Below, piece by piece: positions 9,236 to 17,990 of a stretch of 64,000 nucleotides of DNA. Source of the DNA: Chryseosolibacter histidinae. Its GTDB lineage: Bacteria > Bacteroidota > Bacteroidia > Cytophagales > Cyclobacteriaceae. The stretch's first letter is position 1, and each line of letters opens with the position of its first letter. The stretch covers positions 248,001-312,000 of the forward strand of contig NZ_JAHESF010000002.1 in NCBI RefSeq assembly GCF_018598225.1, written 5' to 3'. Made by a program: the position numbers and the translations under genes. The notes beneath the pieces were generated by a model, which was not told the DNA's origin, searched no databases, and worked only from the letters and a program-made list of their open reading frames with translations.

Positions 9236-9670
9236 ATGGCTAAAATGGTAAACAAAACCGTGCTGATCGATGATAGTGACATTGACCTGTTTATACAGCG
9301 CAGGTTTCTTGAGGTTTACAATTTTTCAGATCAGCTGATCTCGTATAAGTCGGCCGTTGAAGCCCTGAACTGGCTCAGGAACAGTAACGGCGAAACGCCG
9401 CCTGACATTATTTTCCTTGACCTGAATATGCCAGAGGTTGATGGCTTCGGCTTCCTGAAAAGCTTCGATACCCTTCCTGACAAGATCAAAACGAAATCCC
9501 GGATCGTGGTGCTCACCAGCTCCAACAGCATGAAAGACCGCGAGCAGGTATTCGAGAACAAGAGCGTGATCCAGTTCATTACCAAACCCCTGAAACAGGC
9601 CGACATCGAAGAGCTTCAGCGCAAACTCGCCGCCAACAGGCAACCACCAGTGATGAACGGCTCGAATTAG
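9236..9670 (+). CDS. Stand-alone receiver-domain response regulator (CheY-like)
   Basis: The 144-residue protein is a single receiver domain with no output domain. The acidic pair is in I-D-D-S-D (Asp12, Asp13), the phosphoacceptor is Asp62 (F-L-D-L-N-M-P), and the switch Thr94 and Lys117 (I-T-K-P-L) are present. This subgroup, with its P-D-I-I-F-L-D-L-N-M-P-x-x-D-G-F motif, is common in Bacteroidota and works by phospho-dependent protein binding. A GGAGG sequence 11 bp before the ATG supports this start; a second ATG three codons later is possible. The cognate kinase is not evident: the LytS-type kinase nearby already has its own regulator. Confidence 0.88.
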   Translation: MAKMVNKTVLIDDSDIDLFIQRRFLEVYNFSDQLISYKSAVEALNWLRNSNGETPPDIIFLDLNMPEVDGFGFLKSFDTLPDKIKTKSRIVVLTSSNSMKDREQVFENKSVIQFITKPLKQADIEELQRKLAANRQPPVMNGSN

Positions 9671-9887
9671 TTACCAGTTGCCGGTTGCAAGTTGCCGGTT
9701 TTAGTACCGTGAGCTTTTCACAGTTACAGTGTTATAAATCTGATTAGCATGACTCCCTAATCGCCTAACTGTTCACTCCTCTCGGATATGAGTTCAGAAC
9801 GGGATGTATGATACCGAGTCTCCAATCGAAGACGTCCCCCTCCTGGCTCCTTACTTCTGACTCCTTACTCCTAGTCCAGGCTCCTCC
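9671..9887. repeat. Intergenic word-repeat region (GTTGCCGGTT and CTCCTTACT families)
   Basis: This convergent gap holds one arm of the GTTGCCGGTT/GTTACCAG family immediately after the receiver stop (9671-9700). A second arm built of degenerate CTCCTTACT/GGCTCC words lies at about 9840-9890, next to the stop of the LytTR gene. No gene or clear terminator was seen between them. Confidence 0.6.
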
Positions 9888-10649
9888 TCACTTGTCTAAC
9901 CAAGTTTTAAACTCCTGCACCCTCTCCCTTGCCACAATAATGTCGTTATCCTGGCAGCCCTTTAATACAAGCCTCAGCCTGCTGTTGGTGTAGCTGATGA
10001 TGTCCTGGATGGCGCCTGACCGCACCAGGTATTTACGGTTGATCCTGAAAAAATCTGCGGGGTCCAGCATTTCTTCCAGCTGCTCGAGGGTGTAGTCGAG
10101 CACAAAATTCCTGTTCTCGTCTGTAACACAGAACGTGGTCTTGTCCTGACTATAAAAATAGCGCACGGCTCCCACCTCGATGGTCTTCAGGTGCTCGCCC
10201 ACCTTGATCACAAAACGTGTCTTGTATTTTTTCATCAGCATCTGCACCGCCTGGCCGATGTTGTCGAGGATCTGCCGGGTGCCAGATTCGCTGCGGGTGA
10301 GTCCATTGAATTTTTTCAGGGCAGCCTGCAGCTCGTCTTTGTCTACCGGTTTCAGAATATAGTCGATGCTGTTCACCTTGAAGGCCTTGAGCGCGTATTC
10401 ATCGTAGGCGGTGGTGAAGATCACAGGACATTTCACTTCGCATTGTTCGAAGATCTGAAAGCTGATGCCGTCGGCAAGTTGTATGTCCATCAGCGCAAGC
10501 TCCGGGGCAGGGTTGGTATTCATCCACTGCACGGCTTTTTTTACCGTGTCGATAGTGGCTACGATCTGCGCGCCGGGAATGAGCTCACGCACCAGCTTCT
10601 CAAGGCGCTGGGCTGCCTGTATTTCGTCTTCAATGATGAGTATGTTCAT
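9888..10649 (-). CDS. LytTR-family response regulator
   Basis: The 253-residue protein has a receiver domain at about 1-120 (acidic E-D-E, phosphoacceptor Asp55 in L-M-D-I-Q-L, Lys in I-L-K-P-V) and a C-terminal LytTR DNA-binding domain at about 145-245 (F-x-R-I-N-R-K-Y-L-V and R-L-x-L-V-L-K). LytTR regulators bind paired direct repeats. Its start codon overlaps the stop of the kinase gene by 4 bp (ATGA), so the two form a translationally coupled two-component system. The target genes are unknown. Confidence 0.93.
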   Translation of the reverse strand: MNILIIEDEIQAAQRLEKLVRELIPGAQIVATIDTVKKAVQWMNTNPAPELALMDIQLADGISFQIFEQCEVKCPVIFTTAYDEYALKAFKVNSIDYILKPVDKDELQAALKKFNGLTRSESGTRQILDNIGQAVQMLMKKYKTRFVIKVGEHLKTIEVGAVRYFYSQDKTTFCVTDENRNFVLDYTLEQLEEMLDPADFFRINRKYLVRSGAIQDIISYTNSRLRLVLKGCQDNDIIVARERVQEFKTWLDK

Positions 10650-11671
10650 GCGGCGGCACCTGTCAGTACAGGAAGTTTTACCTGGAAGCGCGACTGGTCC
10701 TCGTTCACCTCCACCCTGGTGGTGCTCAGGAATTCGTAACGCTTGCGAATGTTCTCGAGCCCCACACCCAAAGAAGGCTCTCCAAGCATGGCCTTCTTCT
10801 GGATGTTGTTCTCAACGATGATGTAATGACTGTTGGTATAGACCCTGATCAGCAGCGGATCGTCTTCGGAGACTACGTTATGCTTAATGGCATTCTCCAG
10901 CAGCATCTGCAAGGCCAGGGGTGCGATCCGGATCTCGCTATCGTTCTGAATATCGATTTCCACCACCAGCTTGTTGCCAAACCTGATCTGCTGAAGGAAA
11001 AGGTATGCCCGCAGAAACCTGAGCTCTTCCTCCAGCGGTACAACTTCCTTTTCGCGCGTGTCGAGCACATAACGGTAAACCTCAGACAGCTGCTTGATGA
11101 ATTTCACTGCTTTATCCTGGTCTTCATACACCAGGTTGGTGAGCGCGTTGAGGCTGTTGAAAAGAAAATGTGGATTCACCTGGTTCTTCAAGCTCTCGTA
11201 TTTGGCCATGATATTTTCTTTCTGAAGTTTCTCCGCATCAACAGACGTCTTCCGCCAGTTCATGAGGAAAGCGCGGCCATGCAGGAACAGCGAAATGATG
11301 ATGGTGATGATCATGGGGAAATACACGTTCTGCGATATGTTGATGTCAAAGATCGCGTTATAGGTCGTGCTCAGCAGATAGATGGCCAGCAAACTAAAGC
11401 CAATGGTGACTACCATACCGATAAAGAACCGCTTCACCGGGTAGTGCAGCCACGAGATCTTCCTGGAGATGTAGCTGCCGATATAGTCGTTACCTTTCCA
11501 GAGCACTACCCAGATCAGCGAGCTGAAGGACGAAATGATCCAGAATATTTTGGAGTTGAACGCACAATCCCTGCAGCCGAGCCCCGTGAACGTCATCACA
11601 AGTCCTGCCATGATCAGCAGCACGATATCCCGCGCTTCGTTCAGGATCATTCTTCGGTCACAGGCGTCCAT
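10646..11671 (-). CDS. LytS/YehU-type sensor histidine kinase
   Basis: The 341-residue protein has four probable membrane helices (about 15-32, 41-58, 82-103, 117-132). A coiled linker and the His_kinase domain follow, with the N-P-H-F-L-F-N-S-L-N motif in which His168 is the phosphoacceptor. The ATPase part has N-A-I-K-H and G-V-G-L-E-N-I motifs. No periplasmic sensor domain is present, so it probably senses within or near the membrane. It partners with the LytTR regulator encoded immediately downstream with a 4-bp overlap. Confidence 0.92.
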   Translation of the reverse strand: MDACDRRMILNEARDIVLLIMAGLVMTFTGLGCRDCAFNSKIFWIISSFSSLIWVVLWKGNDYIGSYISRKISWLHYPVKRFFIGMVVTIGFSLLAIYLLSTTYNAIFDINISQNVYFPMIITIIISLFLHGRAFLMNWRKTSVDAEKLQKENIMAKYESLKNQVNPHFLFNSLNALTNLVYEDQDKAVKFIKQLSEVYRYVLDTREKEVVPLEEELRFLRAYLFLQQIRFGNKLVVEIDIQNDSEIRIAPLALQMLLENAIKHNVVSEDDPLLIRVYTNSHYIIVENNIQKKAMLGEPSLGVGLENIRKRYEFLSTTRVEVNEDQSRFQVKLPVLTGAAA

Positions 11672-11813
11672 CTTCAGTTAGAAGTTTAAAGTTTAAAATT
11701 TGAAGTTTAAAGTTACAAATTAGTTTGCGAGTAATAGGTACGAGGTACGAAATACGAGGTACGATGCTCACGTACTTCGTACCTCGTATTTCGTATTTCA
11801 AACCTCACATCTG
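11672..11813. repeat. Word repeats GTTTAAAGTTT (single arm) and GGTACGAGGTACGAAATACGAG (inverted pair)
   Basis: At 11680-11716 the word AGTTTAAA is repeated with variation. At 11737-11764 a second arm of GGTACGA/AATACGA words is followed after 8 bp by its reverse complement (11773-11799), giving a hairpin with a stem of about 26 bp. The gap separates two co-directional genes. No open frame or T-tract terminator is visible. Confidence 0.75.
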
Positions 11814-12467
11814 TTATTGACACTGTGCTTTAAGCTTCTCCGCCATGCTCCTTCCCCACTGCGGCGCCAGCGGGTTGTCTGACTTATAGGTGTTGAATTT
11901 TTCCAGCGAGCGGGTAACGACCGCGCAGGCTTCAGTAGTGGACGAACCGAAGAACTGGGCTGTGCCAAACTGCATCTGTGCCGACAGTACAAGCGCTCTC
12001 GGGTTTTCAGGGTTCAGCGCAGAAGCCTTGCCAAAAGCCTGCATGGCCAGGGGCGAAAGTTGTGCGCCACGCGACGCGGGATCGACGGTAACGCGGATCA
12101 TGTGCGCAAACCCTTCCAGCGCGATCACTTCTGATTCCTGGGCTGCAATGGCCTTGGCTTTTCCGATGGCGGTCACGGCCTGGTCAAGGTACGCGTCTTT
12201 CTTCGCCGCATCTTTTTCCTGGGCGGCCATCATGATGCAACCGAAGGCGCTATAATAGTGCGGCTCCCATTTTGTTTTCTCTGCCAAAGCAATGCGGTCG
12301 AAGGCATTGACAGCCTGCTGATATTCGTCCATGGACTTTGCCTGGTAAACGGCCTGAATGTTCTTTTTCATCGCAGCTTCATATTTGCCGTCGTCGGCGA
12401 AAGCAGAACTGGCCAGGGCGAAGATCAGCGCGGCCAGGAGTACGGGGAGGATGTTGAATGTTTTCAT
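11814..12467 (-). CDS. Periplasmic helical-repeat (TPR-like) protein of unknown function
   Basis: The 217-residue protein has a classical signal peptide (cleavage likely after S-A-F-A, about residue 24). Alternating helices follow with TPR-like spacing, for example Y-Q-Q-A-V-N-A-F-D-R-I-A-L, A-Q-F-G rich segments, and A-F-G-K-A-S-A-L-N-P-E-N-P-R-A. No enzyme motif is visible. It lies downstream of the TonB receptor gene on the same strand, separated by a repeat element of about 130 bp. It may be an accessory protein of that receptor, which is inference only. Confidence 0.75.
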   Translation of the reverse strand: MKTFNILPVLLAALIFALASSAFADDGKYEAAMKKNIQAVYQAKSMDEYQQAVNAFDRIALAEKTKWEPHYYSAFGCIMMAAQEKDAAKKDAYLDQAVTAIGKAKAIAAQESEVIALEGFAHMIRVTVDPASRGAQLSPLAMQAFGKASALNPENPRALVLSAQMQFGTAQFFGSSTTEACAVVTRSLEKFNTYKSDNPLAPQWGRSMAEKLKAQCQ

Positions 12468-12475
12468 AATAAAGA

Positions 12476-12600
12476 AGTTAAAAGTTTAATGTTTAAAGTT
12501 TAATGTTTGAAGTTTGAAGTTTGAGGTTTGAGGTTTAAAGTTCGTCGAGGCCTGGAGTTGTTTCGAGCAACTTTAAACTTTGAACTTTAAACTTTAAACT
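12476..12600. repeat. Inverted word-repeat element, GTTTAAAG/GTTTGAAG family
   Basis: The left arm (12476-12542) has about eight degenerate units such as AGTTTAA, TGTTTGA and GGTTTGA. After a 26-bp spacer the right arm (12569-12600) carries the complementary words CTTTAAACTTTGAA. The element fills the whole gap up to the stop of the TonB receptor gene. Confidence 0.8.
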
Positions 12601-12601
12601 C

Positions 12602-14746
12602 TCAGAGCGTAGGGAGTTGATTCACGGATTTGTTTTTCGAAAGCGTAATAAAGATGCCGATGAACAGGAACCGGGGGGCGGGCTGGCGGATGGGCCTTCC
12701 GTTGTACACACCTTGCTCATTCATCTGCGTGCTGTATTCGTAGCCGAAGATGTTGTTACGTCCGGGCAGGTTGGTGCATGACAGGTACACGATCAAATAA
12801 GGTTTGGGCAAATAGCTCCAGTTGAAGCTCAGGTCCTGATAGTCGGGCGTTTTGCCACCATTAAATACCGCGCTGTTGGGATCGTTGTAAGGTCTTCCGC
12901 TGGCATACGAATAAGTGGCACCCAGTTGACTCTTGAGCTTCTGCACGAAATATTTTGCGACGATGGAAAAATTGTGCTTCGAAGCGAACGTGGGCACGGC
13001 CTTCACAGGAAAGTCCAGGTAGTCGCGTTTGGTATCGAGGTATGAGTATGAGATCCAGTAGTCGAGTTTGTCAACGGACTCGTTGTCGCGCAGGAACAAT
13101 TCTACACCACGCGCATAACCCGAACCGAGGTTGGTGAGCTGCGCATCGACGGTCTTCACCAGATTCTCATATTTTTTATAATACGTTTCGATCCTGAACG
13201 TCCTGTTATTCTCCACCCGCTGATAGTTCAGGATGAAGTGCTGCGCCTGCTCGGGGCCGAGCGTGTTCAGGTATTGCAGGTATTGATTCTTGGGTGACTG
13301 TCTGAACCTGCCATACGCCAGCGACACCTGGCCCGTAGAACCTGCCTTGTAAGAGAGCGATGCGCGTGGATCAACACTCAGCTTATCCGTGAGGTTGTTG
13401 TGCTCAACCCTCGCACCGAGGCGTGTCACAAACTTGTTGCTGGCATACACATCCGTTTCGGCGAAAGCCGCGGTGATGGTCTCATCGAAGCCCAGGCTTG
13501 TACCGGTGCCACCGAATGGAAGCATGACCTGCTCATACGACCTGTTGATCACTTCAACGCCCGTTCTCAATTCCACCTGATCGGATAAAGATCCTTCGGC
13601 AACAGCCTTGGCATGTACACCTTTTTCCGTCTCACGGGTGTTATCCTGCATGAGCGTGACGTCGTTATTCATGTAGGTGTATGACAACCCGCCGCGTACC
13701 ATCCAGTTATCGTTGAGCGCGGTCTTATAGAATCCATTGAGATACCGGTAATCATTGGCAAGGTCGTACTGCGCTTTGTTGTTGTAATTGTCGATGTCGT
13801 GGTTGTACAGTGAAAAATCGGAGTGTGAGAAATTACCGTAAGCTTTCACCATGCCCTGCTTGCCCACGCGCTGGCGAAAGGCGCCCATGCCCTGCACCGA
13901 TGCCGGCGGCGTTTTCCAGTCGATCTCCTGGTTGATCAACCCCATGTATGGGCGCAGGTTGGTGTACTGCACTTTGGCGGCAGCGGAACCTCCTTCCCAA
14001 GCCTGGGTATGCGTAAGATCTCCTCCCACGGAAAGGATACCGATATCCGTTCGTGTGATCTCCGACTCGTCTTTCGAGTCGAGCGCCAGGGCCGACGAGA
14101 GCGCCTGGCCATACTCAGCCGAGTAGCCGCCGGTGCTGAAGCTTGTGCCCTTGAACATGAAGGGCAGGAACCTGCCACGTGAAGGTGTGTTGGGCGCCGC
14201 AGGACTGTAAGCATCCAGCACCAGCATACCATCGATGAACGTGCGGGCCTCGTTGCTGTCACCACCCCGCACAAAGAGCCTTCCACTCTCGCCCACCTTC
14301 TGGGTGCCGGGCAACGTGTTGAGGGCACCTGCAATGTCTGCCGTGGCGCCGGCCGTGGTGGCAATGTCTACAGCGCGGAAAACGGTTCTGCGCGATTCAT
14401 CGCTGGCCGTAAATGCGCCTGCCGAAATCGTGACCGCGTTGAGCTCGCTGACCTCTTCCTGCAATCTCACTTCGAGCGTGATATCCTTCCCCGAAAGGGT
14501 CAGGGGCTGCCTGAACTCCCGGTAGCCGATGAATTTGGCCACCAGCACCTGCGTACCGGTTTCGTTGGTGGTAAAGCTGAACTTTCCCTGGTCATCTGCG
14601 CTGGTACCGTCATACGTATCCAGGAGGTAGACATTGGCCAGTGGAACTGCATTTCCCGCAGCATCGGTTACCTGCCCGGAGATGGTGGCCTGCGAGAATG
14701 CCAGTGTTTGCAAGGCGGAAAGAAAAATGGTAGCCAGTGTTTTCAT
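12602..14746 (-). CDS. TonB-dependent receptor with carboxypeptidase-like N-terminal domain
   Basis: The 714-residue protein has a signal peptide (cleavage after A-F-S-Q, about residue 19), a carboxypeptidase-regulatory-like domain at about 20-105, a plug domain (V-N-A-V-T-I-S-A-G-A-F, then L-P-G-T-Q-K-V-G-E-S-G-R-L-F-V-R-G-G) and a beta barrel ending in S-K-N-K-S-V-N-Q-L-P-T-L. The barrel is smaller than in SusC proteins and no SusD partner is adjacent. It resembles receptors for siderophores, cobalamin or other small ligands, but the ligand cannot be read from sequence. The terminal aromatic residue expected at the barrel end is lacking, since the last residues are polar. Confidence 0.9.
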   Translation of the reverse strand: MKTLATIFLSALQTLAFSQATISGQVTDAAGNAVPLANVYLLDTYDGTSADDQGKFSFTTNETGTQVLVAKFIGYREFRQPLTLSGKDITLEVRLQEEVSELNAVTISAGAFTASDESRRTVFRAVDIATTAGATADIAGALNTLPGTQKVGESGRLFVRGGDSNEARTFIDGMLVLDAYSPAAPNTPSRGRFLPFMFKGTSFSTGGYSAEYGQALSSALALDSKDESEITRTDIGILSVGGDLTHTQAWEGGSAAAKVQYTNLRPYMGLINQEIDWKTPPASVQGMGAFRQRVGKQGMVKAYGNFSHSDFSLYNHDIDNYNNKAQYDLANDYRYLNGFYKTALNDNWMVRGGLSYTYMNNDVTLMQDNTRETEKGVHAKAVAEGSLSDQVELRTGVEVINRSYEQVMLPFGGTGTSLGFDETITAAFAETDVYASNKFVTRLGARVEHNNLTDKLSVDPRASLSYKAGSTGQVSLAYGRFRQSPKNQYLQYLNTLGPEQAQHFILNYQRVENNRTFRIETYYKKYENLVKTVDAQLTNLGSGYARGVELFLRDNESVDKLDYWISYSYLDTKRDYLDFPVKAVPTFASKHNFSIVAKYFVQKLKSQLGATYSYASGRPYNDPNSAVFNGGKTPDYQDLSFNWSYLPKPYLIVYLSCTNLPGRNNIFGYEYSTQMNEQGVYNGRPIRQPAPRFLFIGIFITLSKNKSVNQLPTL

Positions 14747-14877
14747 AGGTGTGTTTTTTGGCGATTACACGGTAAAGGTGAGCCGGGCGCTTCACTTCGC
14801 GGAATCTGAGTTTCCGGACTGTTGAAGAAAACGGATGAGTTGTCAGGATCGGAAGATGGGCTTTTCCGCAGATTGGT

Positions 14878-14885
14878 TATTTTTG
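14878..14885 (+). promoter_or_regulatory. Candidate -7 box of the leuS promoter
   Basis: TATTTTTG matches TAnnTTTG and lies 28 bp before the leuS ATG. The -33 element is weak. Confidence 0.45.
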
Positions 14886-14912
14886 CCGTTTCAACGACAG
14901 AATTCTATTAAA

Positions 14913-17717
14913 ATGGCCGATTACAGCAAGGACGAGATCAAACGTATCGAGGAAAAGTGGCGTAAGGAATGGGAGAAAAGACAGGTTTACAAGGTTGAAA
15001 ACCAGTCTGATAAGCCCAAATACTATGCGCTCGACATGTTTCCCTACCCATCCGGGGCGGGACTGCATGTGGGCCACCCGCTCGGTTACATTGCTTCCGA
15101 TATTGTAGCCCGTTACAAAAGGCTGAAGGGCTTCAATGTGCTTCATCCCATGGGCTTTGATGCCTTCGGACTTCCCGCCGAGCAATACGCCATCGAACAC
15201 GGTATCCACCCTGCGGTATCGACCGAGCAGAACATCCGGAACTTCAGGAGACAGCTCGATAAGATCGGATTTTCATACGACTGGAGCCGTGAAGTAAGGA
15301 CCTGCGACCCGAAATATTATAAATGGACGCAGTGGATCTTCCTGCAATTGTTCGACAGCTGGTATAACCGCAAAAAGCAAAAGGCCGAACGGATCGCCGA
15401 CCTCGTAAAGATCTTCGAGACCGAGGGCAACAGCGCTCATCCCTTCCCCAACGGTAAGTATACACTGCCCTCCGGGAAGACCGTTTTCACTCCCGGCGAC
15501 TGGAAATCATTCGATGAGAAACTGCGTCAGGATATCTTCATGCAATACCGCCTGGCCTACCTGGCTTACACCGATGTAAACTGGTGCGAGGCCCTGGGCA
15601 CGGTGCTGGCCAACGACGAGGTGATCAACGGCGTGAGCTACCGTGGCGGATTCCCCGTGGTGAAAAGGCAAATGCGCCAGTGGAGTCTGCGCATCACGGA
15701 ATACGCCGAGCGCCTGCTCCAAGGGCTTGACGAAATAGATTTCAGCGACTCGATGAAAGAGATCCAGCGCAACTGGATCGGCAAGAGCGTGGGCGCAAAG
15801 ATCAACTTCAACCTGGTGGCTGAACGCGCCAAGGATCTGTCGTTGACAGTCTTCACCACTCGTCCTGATACGATCTTCGGTGTAGACTTCATGGTGCTGG
15901 CCCCTGAGCATGAGCTGGTGAAGTCTATTGTGAGCGAAGCACAGCAAAAAGAGGTTGATGATTACCTGAAGTACGTGGAGAGCCGCTCGGAAGTAGAGCG
16001 TATGGCCGAAGTGAAGAAGATCACGGGTGCGTTTACCGGGGCGTTTGCCGTGAACCCGTTCAACGGACGCCAGATACCTGTGTGGATCAGCGAATATGTG
16101 CTGGCAGGTTATGGTACCGGCGCCATCATGGGTGTGCCTTGCGGCGATGAAAGGGATCACAAGTTTGCCAAACATTTCAAACTGCCCATCACCAACATCA
16201 TCGGTTCGCATTACAATGGCGAAGAGGCCAATCCTACGAAAGATGCCATCCTGGAAAATTCAGAGTTCCTGAACGGCATCGTGATGTCAGAAGCCATCGA
16301 CATCGTGGTGAAGAAGGTTGAGCAGCTCGGCATCGGGCAGCGCCAGGTGAACTATAAGATGCGCGACGCCGGCTGGAGCAGGCAACGTTATTGGGGCGAG
16401 CCTTTCCCCGTGGTGTACCGCGAGATGATGCCGTACGCCATGAGCGAAAAAGATCTTCCGCTGGAGTTACCGCCTTCTGATAATTTCAAACCCTCGGGCA
16501 CCGGTGAAGGACCACTGGCCAACCTGAGCGACTGGATCCATATCAACGACCGTGAGAAGCGCGACAGCAACACCATGCCCACCCACGCGGGTGCAGCCTG
16601 GTATTTCCTGCGCTTCACAGACCCGCACAACGACAAAGAGTTTGCAGGTCGCAAGGCGCTGGACTACTGGAACCAGGTTGACGTGTACATTGGTGGCTCG
16701 GAGCACGCAGTAGCCCACTTGTTGTATTCACGCCTTTGGGTGAAAGTATTGTACGATCTTGGCTACCTGAACTTCCAGGAGCCGTTCAAAAAACTGATCA
16801 ACCAGGGCAAGATCACCGGCGACTCCCGTTTCGTGTACCGGATCAGGGGTACGCACAAGTTTGTTTCTGCCGGATTGAAAAAACAATACGAGACCGACGA
16901 GCTGCACGTGGACGTGAACATTGTCAACGGCCTGGAGCTCGATACCGAAGCTTTCAAAAAATGGAAGCCTGATTTTGCGAAAGCCGAGTTCATCCTCGAA
17001 GATGGAAAATACATCTGCGGCGCTGCCATCGAGAAGATGAGCAAGTCGTACTTCAACGTGGTGAATCCCGATGACATCATCGAGAGCTACGGTGCCGATA
17101 CGCTGCGCATGTACGAGATGTTCCTGGGACCGCTGGAGGCGTCCAAACCCTGGAACACCAATGGCATCGACGGTGTTTTCAAATTCCTACGCAAGTTCTG
17201 GAACCTCTTCCACGATGCAAACGGCAACGTCAGCATCAGCGATGAAGCCGCTTCAAAAGAGGAGCTGAAAGCCCTGCATAAAACCATCCGCAAGGTGGAG
17301 CAGGACATCGAGAATTTTTCGTTCAATACTTCCGTCAGCGAGTTCATGATCTGCGTGAACGAGCTGGGGTCGCTGAAGTGCCACAAGCGCAGCGTGCTGG
17401 AACCGCTCACCATTGCGCTGGCACCTTACGCTCCGCACATTGCCGAAGAGCTGTGGGAAAAGCTGGGCCACAAAGAAACGATCCTCAAGGCGTCGTTCCC
17501 CGCCTACAACGAAGCGTACCTGAAAGAGAACTCGTTCGAGTATCCCATCTCCATCAACGGCAAGGTGCGCGCCAAAATGGAGTTCGCGCTCGACATGCCA
17601 AAAGAAGACATCGAGAAGCTGGTGGTAGCTTCAGAGATGGTGCAGAAATGGACCGAAGGCAAACCTCCGAAAAAGGTGATCATCGTACCCGGCAAGATCG
17701 TGAACGTGGTGCTTTAG
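14913..17717 (+). CDS. leuS: Leucyl-tRNA synthetase
   Basis: The enzyme charges tRNA-Leu with leucine in the cytoplasm. The 934-residue protein has the class I HIGH motif as H-V-G-H (52-55) within P-S-G-A-G-L-H-V-G-H. An editing (CP1) domain follows, with T-T-R-P-D-T-I-F-G. The KMSKS motif is intact (E-K-M-S-K-S), and an anticodon-binding helical domain and C-terminal domain end in I-I-V-P-G-K-I-V-N-V-V-L. I chose the ATG at 14913 because M-A-D-Y-S-K matches the usual start and a -7 box lies upstream; the in-frame extension to 14835 has no family counterpart. The gene appears monocistronic, with a repeat-rich gap after it. Confidence 0.97.
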   Translation: MADYSKDEIKRIEEKWRKEWEKRQVYKVENQSDKPKYYALDMFPYPSGAGLHVGHPLGYIASDIVARYKRLKGFNVLHPMGFDAFGLPAEQYAIEHGIHPAVSTEQNIRNFRRQLDKIGFSYDWSREVRTCDPKYYKWTQWIFLQLFDSWYNRKKQKAERIADLVKIFETEGNSAHPFPNGKYTLPSGKTVFTPGDWKSFDEKLRQDIFMQYRLAYLAYTDVNWCEALGTVLANDEVINGVSYRGGFPVVKRQMRQWSLRITEYAERLLQGLDEIDFSDSMKEIQRNWIGKSVGAKINFNLVAERAKDLSLTVFTTRPDTIFGVDFMVLAPEHELVKSIVSEAQQKEVDDYLKYVESRSEVERMAEVKKITGAFTGAFAVNPFNGRQIPVWISEYVLAGYGTGAIMGVPCGDERDHKFAKHFKLPITNIIGSHYNGEEANPTKDAILENSEFLNGIVMSEAIDIVVKKVEQLGIGQRQVNYKMRDAGWSRQRYWGEPFPVVYREMMPYAMSEKDLPLELPPSDNFKPSGTGEGPLANLSDWIHINDREKRDSNTMPTHAGAAWYFLRFTDPHNDKEFAGRKALDYWNQVDVYIGGSEHAVAHLLYSRLWVKVLYDLGYLNFQEPFKKLINQGKITGDSRFVYRIRGTHKFVSAGLKKQYETDELHVDVNIVNGLELDTEAFKKWKPDFAKAEFILEDGKYICGAAIEKMSKSYFNVVNPDDIIESYGADTLRMYEMFLGPLEASKPWNTNGIDGVFKFLRKFWNLFHDANGNVSISDEAASKEELKALHKTIRKVEQDIENFSFNTSVSEFMICVNELGSLKCHKRSVLEPLTIALAPYAPHIAEELWEKLGHKETILKASFPAYNEAYLKENSFEYPISINGKVRAKMEFALDMPKEDIEKLVVASEMVQKWTEGKPPKKVIIVPGKIVNVVL

Positions 17718-17736
17718 TACCCGCTTTCACTAACAC

Positions 17737-17880
17737 CGCCATCCTGAGCGAAGCGAAGGATCCCCTGATAACAACGTGCGAACGCATAGCATCGCTGCCC
17801 GATTTAAGCTGGCAGTATCTGATCCGGGGATCCTTCACTCGCGCACCCTCCTACACTTGTCACCATTCAGGATGACGGAC
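17737..17880. repeat. Long imperfect inverted repeat of the CATCCTGAGCGAAGCGAAGGATC type
   Basis: The left part reads GCCATCCTGAGCGAAGCG, then AAGGATCCCC. The right part carries the complement: GGGGATCCTTC near 17836 and TTCAGGATGAC near 17866. The whole can fold into a hairpin of about 140 nt between leuS and the ABC ATPase gene. Sequences of this type are scattered in many Bacteroidota genomes, as far as I recall. The rest of the gap (17881-17990) is AT-rich with no gene. Confidence 0.75.
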
Positions 17881-17990
17881 TCCTTAAAAAGGGATTCCTT
17901 CCTTCAAGATTCTTATTGTTTTCCCCGCCTTTTGTAATTATTTTCCCCTTCCACTACACTAATCCTTCACGGATCTAACCCCTATCAGTC

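Noticed and set aside
10826-11689. A 287-codon open frame on the plus strand, opposite the sensor kinase
   Set aside because: It is a complementary-strand shadow of a clear LytS-type kinase. Its translation has no domain, is rich in His/Gln/Val as shadows are, and has no ribosome-binding site.
12476-12600. CRISPR-like array, because of the repeated GTTTAAAG words
   Set aside because: Units are 7-9 bp, tandem without unique spacers, degenerate and mirrored by an inverted arm. No cas gene is present.
14835-14912. N-terminal extension of leuS
   Set aside because: The extra 26 residues contain no family sequence and span the -7 box; M-A-D-Y-S-K at 14913 is the standard start.
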